A stretch of 11,342 nt of DNA, taken from positions 1-11,342 of the forward strand of contig JANPJV010000109.1 in the NCBI GenBank assembly GCA_031425695.1. The letters run 5' to 3'. How positions within the stretch are numbered: position 1 is the stretch's first letter; each line of letters starts with the position of its first letter. Shown here piece after piece: positions 1 to 8,041 of the stretch. The stretch is from JANPJV01 sp031425695 (GTDB lineage Bacteria; Pseudomonadota; Gammaproteobacteria; Xanthomonadales; SZUA-5). Under the pieces are notes generated by a model, which was given only the letters and a program-made list of their open reading frames with translations, did no database searches and had not been told where the DNA came from. The position numbers were made by a program, and so were the translations under genes.

Positions 1-95
1 TTCGCGCCTTTGCGCATGTTGAGCCGCGACGACAGCTCTTCTCGCTCAACATCAGTCAGTTCCAAACCCTTCGGCGGGCGCCCGTTCCTGGCCAT
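1..95 (-). CDS. IS630-family transposase, N-terminal fragment (runs off the window)
   Basis: The reverse strand reads from ATG at 95 through 31 uninterrupted codons to the window edge, giving a peptide that begins MARNGRPPKGLELTDVERE and ends with an RKGA segment. A start with G-R-P-x-K, then L-x-L-T-D-x-E-R-E-x-L and an RRK-like basic stretch is typical of the N-terminus of IS630/Tc1-mariner-type transposases, where it precedes the helix-turn-helix DNA-binding part. The DDE catalytic region would lie beyond position 1. The family call rests on this short N-terminus alone, so it is probable rather than certain. Whether the element is intact cannot be seen here. Confidence 0.65.
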   Translation of the reverse strand, partial: MARNGRPPKGLELTDVEREELSSRLNMRKGA

Positions 96-174
96 TGGTC
101 AAGCTCATGCGGATGATCCAGCATAGACCGCAGATGGCTGATTTAGTTCAACTTATTTCTGACACACCACATTA
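1..174 (-). mobile_element. One end of an IS630-like insertion sequence (partial)
   Basis: Upstream of the transposase start, the stretch at about 141-174 (plus strand ...GTTCAACTTATTTCTGACA...) has the look of an IS630 terminal inverted repeat. It is followed by a TA dinucleotide at 173-174, and IS630 elements insert at and duplicate TA. The other end lies outside the window, so neither the repeat nor the target duplication can be verified. The exact boundary is a guess to within a few bases; a second TA lies at 176-177. The element sits about 75 bp beyond the stop codon of the FHA-GAF gene. Confidence 0.5.
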
Positions 175-248
175 GTAGAGACGGGAGCGCCTCGGTGCGT
201 CAGCAGCAGCCAGTTTCTCCGACATCGAAACCGACAACCGAAACGCTA

Positions 249-1109
249 CTACCGACCCGCCGCAGTCGCGGCCCGTCCCGACAACCCTTCGAGCGCGGCG
301 CGGCGGCGTTCCGCGCCCAGGCACAGGGTGGCCTGTTCGGTAAAGGCGCCGAGCAGTTCCAGGTCAAGCTCATCGATGCTGCGCGGGCTGCTGACATGGT
401 CGACGTAGATGGCGGCGAGCACCTCGCCGCCGTGCACCAGCGGCCACACCAGCAGGCTGGCGATGTTGCCGCCGCTGAAGGACTGGCTGCGGGTTGCGAG
501 CGGGACGCTGGCGACAGAGTTGAGCACCAGCGGAGTCTTCAGTGCAATCGCACGGTTGACCTGGGTGAGGCTGCCACAGAAGAGCACGTTTCCAGTGTCG
601 TCAGGATCGACCCCGCGGTAGGCGGAAACGCGCAGACCCCCGGGACCGGGGAGTAGCACGAACCCACGATCGGCCTCGACCAGCTCCACCATTGAATCCA
701 GCGCGCGCTGGATCAACGAGTTCGCCGCAATCTGGTGCAGCGCAATGCTGTGCTCGGCCACCGTCTTTCGGCGACGCGCGGCGTGCAGCCGCAATTGCGT
801 CACCTCGTCCTGATCGATCACCTTGGCATCCGCATGCACATCACCGAAACGCAGCTGTGCATGCTCTTCCAGCGGCGATGGCTCGCTCGTGCGTTTGCCA
901 TCTACGAAGCTGCCGTTCTTGCTCGCGAGATCGATCAGCGTCCAACTGCCGCCGACGCTTTCGAGCCGCGCATGCGAGCGCGAAACGGAGGGATGATCGA
1001 CCCGCACGTCCGAATCGATATCCCGCCCGATCACCGCCTTCGAGCCATCATCCAGGATCAACCGGACGGCGGCACGATCAGGCGGGAAGAGGTCGAGTCG
1101 CAAGGGCAT
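249..1109 (-). CDS. FHA-GAF domain signalling protein
   Basis: This is a 286-residue soluble protein with no signal peptide or membrane segment. An FHA domain fills about residues 5-98 and has the expected phosphothreonine-binding signature: GR at 28-29, SRSH at 43-46, N65-G66 and the V-D-G turn at 69-71. A helical linker (about 103-125) leads to a GAF-like domain (about 125-275) containing the segment EADRGFVLL and the core LLVWPLVHGGEVLAAIYVD. FHA domains dock phosphothreonine partners and GAF domains bind small ligands or dimerise, so a cytoplasmic signal-integration role is inferred. The FHA-GAF order is often the N-terminal half of sigma-54 activators, but here the frame stops naturally after GAF with no AAA+ or DNA-binding domain. 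No Ser/Thr kinase or cyclase is visible nearby. The ATG at 1109 has only a weak ribosome-binding site. Confidence 0.88.
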   Translation of the reverse strand: MPLRLDLFPPDRAAVRLILDDGSKAVIGRDIDSDVRVDHPSVSRSHARLESVGGSWTLIDLASKNGSFVDGKRTSEPSPLEEHAQLRFGDVHADAKVIDQDEVTQLRLHAARRRKTVAEHSIALHQIAANSLIQRALDSMVELVEADRGFVLLPGPGGLRVSAYRGVDPDDTGNVLFCGSLTQVNRAIALKTPLVLNSVASVPLATRSQSFSGGNIASLLVWPLVHGGEVLAAIYVDHVSSPRSIDELDLELLGAFTEQATLCLGAERRRAALEGLSGRAATAAGR

Positions 1110-1152
1110 CGGCTGGGCTCAGAACCGCAAACGCGAGCGAAGACTTAAAGAT

Positions 1153-1354
1153 AGATCAAACTCAAAGCATCCACAGATTACAAAGATGGAAAGCGGATAA
1201 GAGCTGATTAAAGATCGATCCCGCTCACCGATCCAATGGCGTGATGTGGCGGAACGTCCTGCATCAACCTGGTGGGTTGCCGCTCTACGAGTGCTCTTAA
1301 TCTGCGTCATCCGCTTTTCATCCATGTAATCTGTGGATGCTTAGCGGTTGATCT
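1153..1354. repeat. Inverted pair of an about 60-bp intergenic repeat
   Basis: Arms at about 1153-1213 and 1294-1354 are imperfect reverse complements. They include an exact 15-bp match (GCATCCACAGATTAC at 1167-1181, reverse complement at 1326-1340) and a second conserved block around AAAGCGGAT. The AT-richer composition differs from the coding DNA. The arms flank about 80 bp and occupy most of the gap between the two minus-strand genes. The inner sequence resembles the CACAGATTAC-type interspersed repeats seen between genes in many bacteria; that is recollection, not a search result. A role in mRNA folding or transcription termination after the 1374-2210 gene is possible but unproven. Confidence 0.75.
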
Positions 1355-1373
1355 TGCTCTGCTCCCAGGCGAA

Positions 1374-2210
1374 TCAGTGCCCGCGCAGCGTGCCGATGCT
1401 GAAGCGCAGGGTGGCGGCGCCTGCGAGCAGTTCTCCGGCCACGTTGGTGACACTGCGATCGGCCTTCCACACATTCGGAATGACGCTGCCCGAAAGCTCC
1501 GAGACGTTCGCACGGAAAGCATCCAGCAAGGCAATTGCGCTGTCGAGTTCGCCGGCTACGACCGCGGCGCGGACATCCGTGAGCTGTGCCGCCAACGCAG
1601 CGCGGTGCGAGAGCGGCACCTCGGCGACGCGGGACTCGAGACGTTGCAGTTTCTCCTCGACCACGCTGGCGGGTGCGCGCAGGTCCGCGACGATCAGAAA
1701 CTGCGAAAAACCACCCGTGGTGCCGCGCGTGCGCACGCTGCCGGGCGCAACCTCGTCGGTGATGTCGAGGAACGGGCCGTTGTTACTCGACTTGAACAGC
1801 CGATAGGGCGAGTTCGATGTATAGGTGAGCAGCTCGGTATGCAGTTCCACGCGCACGGTATCGCTCAAGGCCAGGCCACCACTCGCCGGGGGCTCGATCG
1901 TGACCAGCAGCGGGAGCTGCGAAAGCAGGCCCGTCAAGGAGGAGGGCAGGCGCGTCAGCAAGACCGGATCGAGCAGGCTGATTGGAGCGGCTGTGATGCC
2001 GAGGCTCTGCGGCGAGAGATTCTGAGCATTCGAGAAAGTGAGAATCAACTCGGCTTCGACCCCGCCGGGCAGCTCGATCTGGGCACTGGCCACCGATCCG
2101 CTCACGCTCACCTGTACCGCGGCTCCCGCTGGTTGAATCGAGAGCATGAGCGCACACGCAGCAATCCAGCCGCGCCACGTCCCGAGCCGCTTGCATCCGT
2201 TCGCTTGCAT
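1374..2210 (-). CDS. Secreted protein of unknown function
   Basis: This is a 278-residue protein with a Sec-type signal peptide: a basic n-region with KR and R, a hydrophobic core WIAACALMLSI, and a likely cleavage after PAGA at about residue 30. The mature part begins with a beta-rich segment (VQVSVSGSVASAQIELPGGVEAELILTF, split by turns) and continues with strands to about residue 175. A helical C-terminal half has heptad-like spacing (VVEEKLQRLESRVAEV and following). The frame opens at GTG 2219, but ATG 2210 is preferred. AGGGGGG at 2219-2225 lies 8 nt before ATG and would be too close to GTG. I do not recognise the family with confidence. It is divergent from the subtilase gene and shares its upstream region, so joint expression of two exported proteins is possible. 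Confidence 0.8.
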   Translation of the reverse strand: MQANGCKRLGTWRGWIAACALMLSIQPAGAAVQVSVSGSVASAQIELPGGVEAELILTFSNAQNLSPQSLGITAAPISLLDPVLLTRLPSSLTGLLSQLPLLVTIEPPASGGLALSDTVRVELHTELLTYTSNSPYRLFKSSNNGPFLDITDEVAPGSVRTRGTTGGFSQFLIVADLRAPASVVEEKLQRLESRVAEVPLSHRAALAAQLTDVRAAVVAGELDSAIALLDAFRANVSELSGSVIPNVWKADRSVTNVAGELLAGAATLRFSIGTLRGH

Positions 2211-2239
2211 ATGACCCACCCCCCTGGTGCGTGTAAAAA

Positions 2240-2245
2240 ATCATA
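2240..2245 (-). promoter_or_regulatory. Candidate -10 box for the secreted-protein gene
   Basis: On the minus strand, TATGAT (five of six matches to TATAAT) is followed by an A/T run. It sits about 30 nt before the ATG at 2210, which would give a leader of roughly 23 nt. No good -35 hexamer is seen at 16-18 bp spacing, so this is a weak call. Confidence 0.3.
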
Positions 2246-2398
2246 CGCGGTGGTGTAGTCGATGATCCATGAAGGATTCCCCCCATTCAGCGTCCGGGTT
2301 TGATCCGATCGTCCGTTCTGTGAGGCAAGTCCTAGTCTGGCTCCACCTTGGCGGCGCGTGTTGACGCGTTGCTGCCGTTTCTGACCAGGGAGAGCAAC

Positions 2399-4879
<2,481 letters not shown>

Positions 4880-4888
4880 GACGCATCC

Positions 4889-4920
4889 GTCCGGACCCGC
4901 ATCAGCGGGTCCGGACTTTG
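4889..4920 (+). terminator. Hairpin terminator after the subtilase gene
   Basis: A perfect 12-bp inverted repeat, GTCCGGACCCGC (4889-4900) and GCGGGTCCGGAC (4905-4916), with loop ATCA, begins 9 nt after the stop codon. Only TTTG follows, so the U-tract is poor. It may work as an intrinsic terminator or as a 3'-end stabilising structure. Confidence 0.55.
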
Positions 4921-5160
4921 CCAGCTTCTGTCGGTCCGGACCTTGTCCGGACGCTCTTCCGAACCGCCGTGCTGACGTGCGTCAGGACCTTGCCCAGGCG
5001 CTTCGAAACGCCGGTGCTCGACGTGGGTCCGGACCTTGTCCGGACGCTCTTCCGAACCGCCGTGCTGACGTGCGTCAGGACCTTGTCCGGATGCTTCCGA
5101 AACGCCGGTGCTCGACGTGGGTCCGGACCTTGTCCGGACGCTCTTCCCAAACCCGCCGGA
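4921..5160. repeat. Compound tandem repeat (93/94-bp unit) with GTCCGGAC palindromes
   Basis: A 93-94-bp unit recurs from 4933, 5026 and 5120. Each unit is two diverged sub-repeats: type A of 44-45 bp (starts at 4965 and 5058, motif CGCCGTGCTGACGTGCGTCA) and type B of 49-51 bp (starts at 5009 and 5103, motif CGCCGGTGCTCGACGTGGGT). Type B carries two copies of the self-complementary octamer GTCCGGAC exactly 11 bp apart (4934/4945, 5027/5038, 5121/5132). Type A carries degenerate versions. Reading frames cross the array on both strands, but the period alternates between 93 and 94 and no codon logic is kept, so the array is non-coding. The remainder, 5161-5290, shows no feature I can support. 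Confidence 0.88.
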
Positions 5161-5314
5161 CAAGGCCGAACCCCCTCAGCCACTGGCGTCACCTCCTGCA
5201 GTCGCGCCTCTGACGCTCCTGGCACACACGCGACGGAGTGGTCAAACCGATGTAGTCCAGCGCGTGCAAATGCCGTAGCAGCGACGTCGCAAAATATTTT
5301 TCGCGAGCCACGAA

Positions 5315-5368
5315 TCTTCACATATTCACAATATTGGGCGTCGTATCTTCACAAATGTGAAGACGCCC
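5315..5368 (+). promoter_or_regulatory. Putative operator/leader element of the response-regulator operon
   Basis: This AT-rich stretch just upstream of the regulator gene holds TTCACA at 5317, 5325 and 5348. TCTTCACA occurs at 5315 and again 31 bp later at 5346. The second copy forms an inverted repeat, TCTTCACA-AA-TGTGAAGA (5346-5363). That is extended by GGGCG (5336-5340) pairing with CGCCC (5364-5368) across a 5-nt bulge. It could be a binding site for autoregulation or a hairpin in the leader, since the start codon is at 5393. OmpR-type sites are usually direct repeats of about 10-11 bp, which fits only loosely. No confident -35/-10 pair is assigned. Confidence 0.4.
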
Positions 5369-5392
5369 GGCGGTCGGGCAGGGAGCCTAGTG

Positions 5393-6112
5393 ATGAACAA
5401 GCGTGATGAGCAGTCGGGACTGATTCTTCTGGTTGAGGACAACCGCGGAATCTCGGAAATGGTCGGCGAATTCCTCGAGCGCCGTGGTTACTCGGTCGAC
5501 TACGCCGCCGACGGCGTGACCGGCCTGCACCTTGCGGTCAGCAACAGCTACGACGTGATCGTGCTTGACCTGATGCTGCCGGGAATCGATGGCATCGAGG
5601 TCTGCCGCAAGCTGCGTCAGGAAGCGAAGAAGTCGACGCCGGTGCTGATGCTGACGGCGCGCGATACCATCGAAGACAAGGTCACCGGTCTCGATGCCGG
5701 CGCTGATGACTACCTGGTCAAGCCGTTCGAGGTCAAGGAACTCGAAGCGCGCGTGCGTGCGTTGATCCGTCGCGATCGTCGCCAGGTGAGCCAGGAAGTG
5801 TTCCGCGTAGGGGAACTGGTGCTCGACACCGCCACCCTGCGGCTGACTCGCAATGGGAAAGACCTGCAGGTCTCGCCGATCGGCCTGAAGCTGCTGACAA
5901 TCCTCATGCGCGAATCGCCGCGCGTGGTTTCGCGGCGCGACATCGAGCGCGAAGTGTGGGGCGACATGCTGCCCGACAGCGATACCCTGCGCAGTCACCT
6001 GTACAACCTGCGCAAGGTCATTGACAAACCGTTCGAGAAGACCCTGCTCCATACCATTCACAGCGCTGGCTACCGCCTTGCTGATCTGGATACCGAGAGC
6101 GCGGCAGCCTGA
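5393..6112 (+). CDS. OmpR/PhoB-family two-component response regulator
   Basis: This is a 239-residue DNA-binding response regulator. The receiver domain (about 10-125) has acidic residues E15-D16, phospho-acceptor Asp59 in VIVLDLMLPG, Thr88 and the Lys110-Pro111 switch pair. The C-terminal winged helix (about 138-230) contains the typical SPIGLKLLTILM and LRSHLYNLRKVID helices and the HTIHSAGYRL wing. An in-frame GTG at 5357 exists, but ATG 5393 is chosen because GGGAG lies 7 nt before it and the domain begins normally. The gene shares an apparent operon with the downstream kinase, its likely phosphodonor. The stop codon overlaps the next ATG as TGATG. Target genes are unknown. Confidence 0.95.
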   Translation: MNKRDEQSGLILLVEDNRGISEMVGEFLERRGYSVDYAADGVTGLHLAVSNSYDVIVLDLMLPGIDGIEVCRKLRQEAKKSTPVLMLTARDTIEDKVTGLDAGADDYLVKPFEVKELEARVRALIRRDRRQVSQEVFRVGELVLDTATLRLTRNGKDLQVSPIGLKLLTILMRESPRVVSRRDIEREVWGDMLPDSDTLRSHLYNLRKVIDKPFEKTLLHTIHSAGYRLADLDTESAAA

Positions 6113-6549
6113 TGACCTCGGCACCCGCACGGGTGCCCGGCAAGCTGGGTGAAGAGCAGCGCTTGCGTCGCAACGCGACGCGCTGCTCTGAACGCCCGAG
6201 GCTGTGCCGAGGGCCGGACGAAGAGCAGCGCTTGCGTCGCAACGCGACGCGCTGCTCTGAACGCCCGAGGCTATGCCGAGGGCCGGACGAAGAGCAGCGC
6301 TTGCGTCGCAACGCGACACGCTGCTCTGAACGCCCGAGGCTGTGCCGAGGGGCGGACGACGAGCAGCGCTTGCGTCGCAACGCGACGCGCTGCTCTGAAC
6401 GCCCGGGGCTGTGCCGAGGGCCGGACGAACGTCAGCTGGGCAAGGTGCTTCCTGTACTTCAGGAGCGCACGACCTGCACGTTCCGAGCACTCACCAGTGG
6501 TGACAATGGTCGCGTTTTCCATCAGACGCCGCCGTGGCGGAGCGCATGA
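6112..6549 (+). CDS. Possible repeat-containing small protein between regulator and kinase
   Basis: A 145-codon frame starts with ATG overlapping the regulator stop (TGATG at 6110-6114). It ends with TGA overlapping the kinase ATG (ATGA at 6546-6549), the arrangement of translationally coupled operon genes. After 13 residues it has four consecutive 23-residue repeats (14-36, 37-59, 60-82, 83-105) of the type EEQRLRRNATRCSERPR plus LCRGPD. These are strongly basic with two cysteines each. A unique tail of 40 residues follows. There is no signal peptide, membrane segment or known domain. Against it: other frames and the opposite strand are also open across the repeats, no good ribosome-binding site is seen, and the DNA repeat looks like a structured palindromic element. 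Translation may matter only for coupling. Confidence 0.35.
   Translation: MTSAPARVPGKLGEEQRLRRNATRCSERPRLCRGPDEEQRLRRNATRCSERPRLCRGPDEEQRLRRNATRCSERPRLCRGADDEQRLRRNATRCSERPGLCRGPDERQLGKVLPVLQERTTCTFRALTSGDNGRVFHQTPPWRSA
6120..6137 (+). repeat. Short hairpin immediately after the response regulator
   Basis: GGCACCC (6120-6126) and GGGTGCC (6131-6137) form a perfect 7-bp stem with loop GCAC, 8 nt after the regulator stop. There is no T-run, so termination is unlikely. It adds to the hairpins of the following array and could slow ribosomes or RNA degradation. Confidence 0.5.
6151..6426. repeat. Four tandem 69-bp repeats, each with a strong hairpin
   Basis: Units begin at 6151, 6220, 6289 and 6358 with an exact period of 69 bp and only a few substitutions. 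Each contains a nested palindrome, for example at 6153-6189: AGAGCAGC pairs with GCTGCTCT, and inside it GCGTCGC pairs with GCGACGC around loop AAC, with a one-sided 4-nt bulge (GCTT). Hairpins recur at 6222, 6291 and 6360. Copy 3 has one inner mismatch and copy 4 loses the outermost pair. The remaining 32 bp of each unit (GAACGCCCGAGGC and onward) are also conserved. The period is a multiple of three, so frames stay open. The array lies inside the regulator-kinase transcript. Confidence 0.93.
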
Positions 6550-7688
6550 GCCAAGTAAAAGCCAATGCCGGGTTGCCGGGTAAAAGCGGGCTGTGCACGA
6601 AAGTCGCAAGTGCTTTCGTGGTACAGGCGATAGCGGTCGCCGGTTCAGCGCTGCTGGCGCTTGTCGCCAGCGGAATCATCCTCGCACCCCTGCTCGAGAA
6701 TCCGGACAGTCGCACGACCCTGTTGCTCGCGGCTGTGCCGCTGGCGCTTTTCCTGGTCGCGGTTTTCTTCGCCCTGCGCATGGCCGCCGGACGCATCGAG
6801 CACGCGGTCGCACCAGTGGACTGGCTGGTCACTGAGGTAGGCGCCTGGGATTCCAAGGATCCAGACTTCAAGGCACTGGCACCGGATCGCCTGCCACCCT
6901 CGGTGGATGGCGAGAGCCTGATCCTGGCGCAGGCGATCCACAGTTATGCGCGCCGTCTCAGCGAATTCGTCGAGCGCGAGCGCAATTTCACCCGCGATGC
7001 CAGCCACGAGCTGCGCACGCCGCTCACCGTCATCAAGATGGCAAGCCAGGTACTGATCTCCGACAGCGTGCTCGACCCGTATGCGACGCGTAACGTCGAG
7101 CGCATCCAGAGCTCCGCCCGGGACATGGAAGCGCTCATCGAGGCGTTCCTGCTGATTGCCCGGGAAGCGGAAAATGCCCTCCCGGCGGACGACTTCGCCG
7201 TCAACTCTGTCATCCGCGAAGAGCTCGAGCGCGCCGAAGTGCTGGTGGGTGAGCGCGACATCAAGCTCAAGCTGATCGAGCGGGCGCAGTTTCGGCTGCA
7301 TGCGCCCTCCAAGGTCGTTGCCGTGCTGATCGGTAATCTGCTGCGCAACGCCGTCGGTTTCACCGACAGCGGCCACGTCCACGTGACTATCGACGATGGC
7401 GAGGTGACCATCGAAGACACCGGCATCGGCATGGCCGCGGACGACCTGAAGTTGATTTTCCAGCCCTTCTTCCGCGCCCAGCATGGACGCCGTGGTGGTC
7501 ATGGCGTGGGCTTGGCGATCGTCAAGCGCCTGTCGGATCGCTACCGTTGGCCGATCGATTATGAAAGCACGCCGGGCAAGGGCACTCGCGTGACCGTCCG
7601 CTTCCCTGATCGGGTGAGTGTTCCTGCGGCCGTCACACCGGTGGTGTACGAGCGCAGCAGCCTGGGCCGGCCGCAGCAGGCGGCTTGA
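6546..7688 (+). CDS. Sensor histidine kinase with minimal periplasmic loop
   Basis: This is a 380-residue membrane kinase. Two hydrophobic helices (about 21-50 and 57-79) are separated by only about seven residues (ENPDSRT), so there is no extracytoplasmic sensor domain. No clear HAMP domain is seen in the linker (80-140). The H-box is FTRDASHELRTPLTVIKM with phospho-acceptor His154. The ATPase domain has the N-box NLLRNAVGF (264-272), the G1 box EDTGIGM, the F-box FQPFFRAQ and the G2 box GGHGVGLAIVKR. It should autophosphorylate and pass phosphate to the regulator encoded upstream. ATG 6546 is preferred to GTG 6534, although its GGAG is only 3 nt away. That short spacing suits re-initiation from the overlapping upstream frame. 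Signals may be sensed within the membrane. Confidence 0.93.
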   Translation: MSQVKANAGLPGKSGLCTKVASAFVVQAIAVAGSALLALVASGIILAPLLENPDSRTTLLLAAVPLALFLVAVFFALRMAAGRIEHAVAPVDWLVTEVGAWDSKDPDFKALAPDRLPPSVDGESLILAQAIHSYARRLSEFVERERNFTRDASHELRTPLTVIKMASQVLISDSVLDPYATRNVERIQSSARDMEALIEAFLLIAREAENALPADDFAVNSVIREELERAEVLVGERDIKLKLIERAQFRLHAPSKVVAVLIGNLLRNAVGFTDSGHVHVTIDDGEVTIEDTGIGMAADDLKLIFQPFFRAQHGRRGGHGVGLAIVKRLSDRYRWPIDYESTPGKGTRVTVRFPDRVSVPAAVTPVVYERSSLGRPQQAA

Positions 7689-7724
7689 CTGGGGTTCTGC
7701 GCGTAGCGAGCGACCTTGCTTTTC

Positions 7725-7811
7725 TAGGTCATGTTGCCCGCGCCAGCGGCTACTTGTCATCCTCTTCCAGCAAAAGCGTCAAGTAGCCCCCTGCGGGGGC
7801 AACATGACCTA
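7725..7811. repeat. Long inverted repeat downstream of the kinase gene
   Basis: Arms at 7725-7756 and 7780-7811 match exactly in their outer 15 bp (TAGGTCATGTTGCCC and its complement) and inner 9 bp (GGCTACTTG). About 8 mismatched bases lie between these blocks, and the loop is about 23 nt. It begins 37 nt after the kinase stop codon, so it can fold at the end of that transcript and may act as a terminator or mRNA 3'-end structure. Its arms would also suit a small MITE- or REP-type mobile palindrome. No T-tract follows. Confidence 0.75.
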
Positions 7812-7824
7812 AGTGACATCAAAA

Positions 7825-7960
7825 GAGTCCGCGCGCAGCGCAGACCCATCAAATGCGTGAGTCCGTGCGCAGCGCAGACCCACCAAATGCGTGAGTCCAC
7901 GCGCACCGCAGCCCCACCAAATGCGTGAGTCCGTGCGCAGCGCAGACCCACCAAATGGGT
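7825..7960. repeat. Four tandem 34-bp repeats
   Basis: Units start at 7825, 7859, 7893 and 7927 (motif GAGTCCGTGCGCAGCGCAGA, then CCCACCAAATGCGT), with an exact 34-bp period and a few substitutions per copy. Units abut with no spacers, so this is a minisatellite and not a CRISPR array. It ends 45 bp before the BlaI-type operator. Confidence 0.93.
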
Positions 7961-7999
7961 GCGCCTGCATGACCTTCGGCACATCCTCTGTGCGCCGGC

Positions 8000-8034
8000 T
8001 TCAACTACAAATGTAGTACGTACTACATTTGTAG
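8000..8034 (+). promoter_or_regulatory. BlaI-type double operator overlapping the promoter
   Basis: Positions 8005-8034 form a perfect 30-bp palindrome: CTACAAATGTAGTAC followed by its reverse complement GTACTACATTTGTAG. It contains two boxes, TACAAATGTA (8006-8015) and TACATTTGTA (8024-8033), centred 18 bp apart. These match the TACAnnTGTA core bound by BlaI/MecI/CopY repressors. A plausible promoter lies inside it: TTCAAC at 8000-8005 as -35 and TACATT at 8024-8029 as -10, with an 18-bp spacer. Bound repressor would then cover both hexamers. The operator ends 7 nt before the repressor ATG, which fits negative autoregulation of the repressor-protease operon. Confidence 0.88.
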
Positions 8035-8041
8035 AAATGCA

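Noticed and set aside
1272..2258. 328-codon plus-strand frame
   Set aside because: Antisense to the secreted protein that has a signal peptide and a well-placed ribosome-binding site. It starts inside the inverted repeat.
5387..6490. 367-codon minus-strand frame
   Set aside because: Antisense to the response regulator and the 69-bp repeats. No recognisable domain.
7825..7960. Possible CRISPR array from the 34-bp repeats
   Set aside because: Units abut directly with no unique spacers and no cas genes are present.
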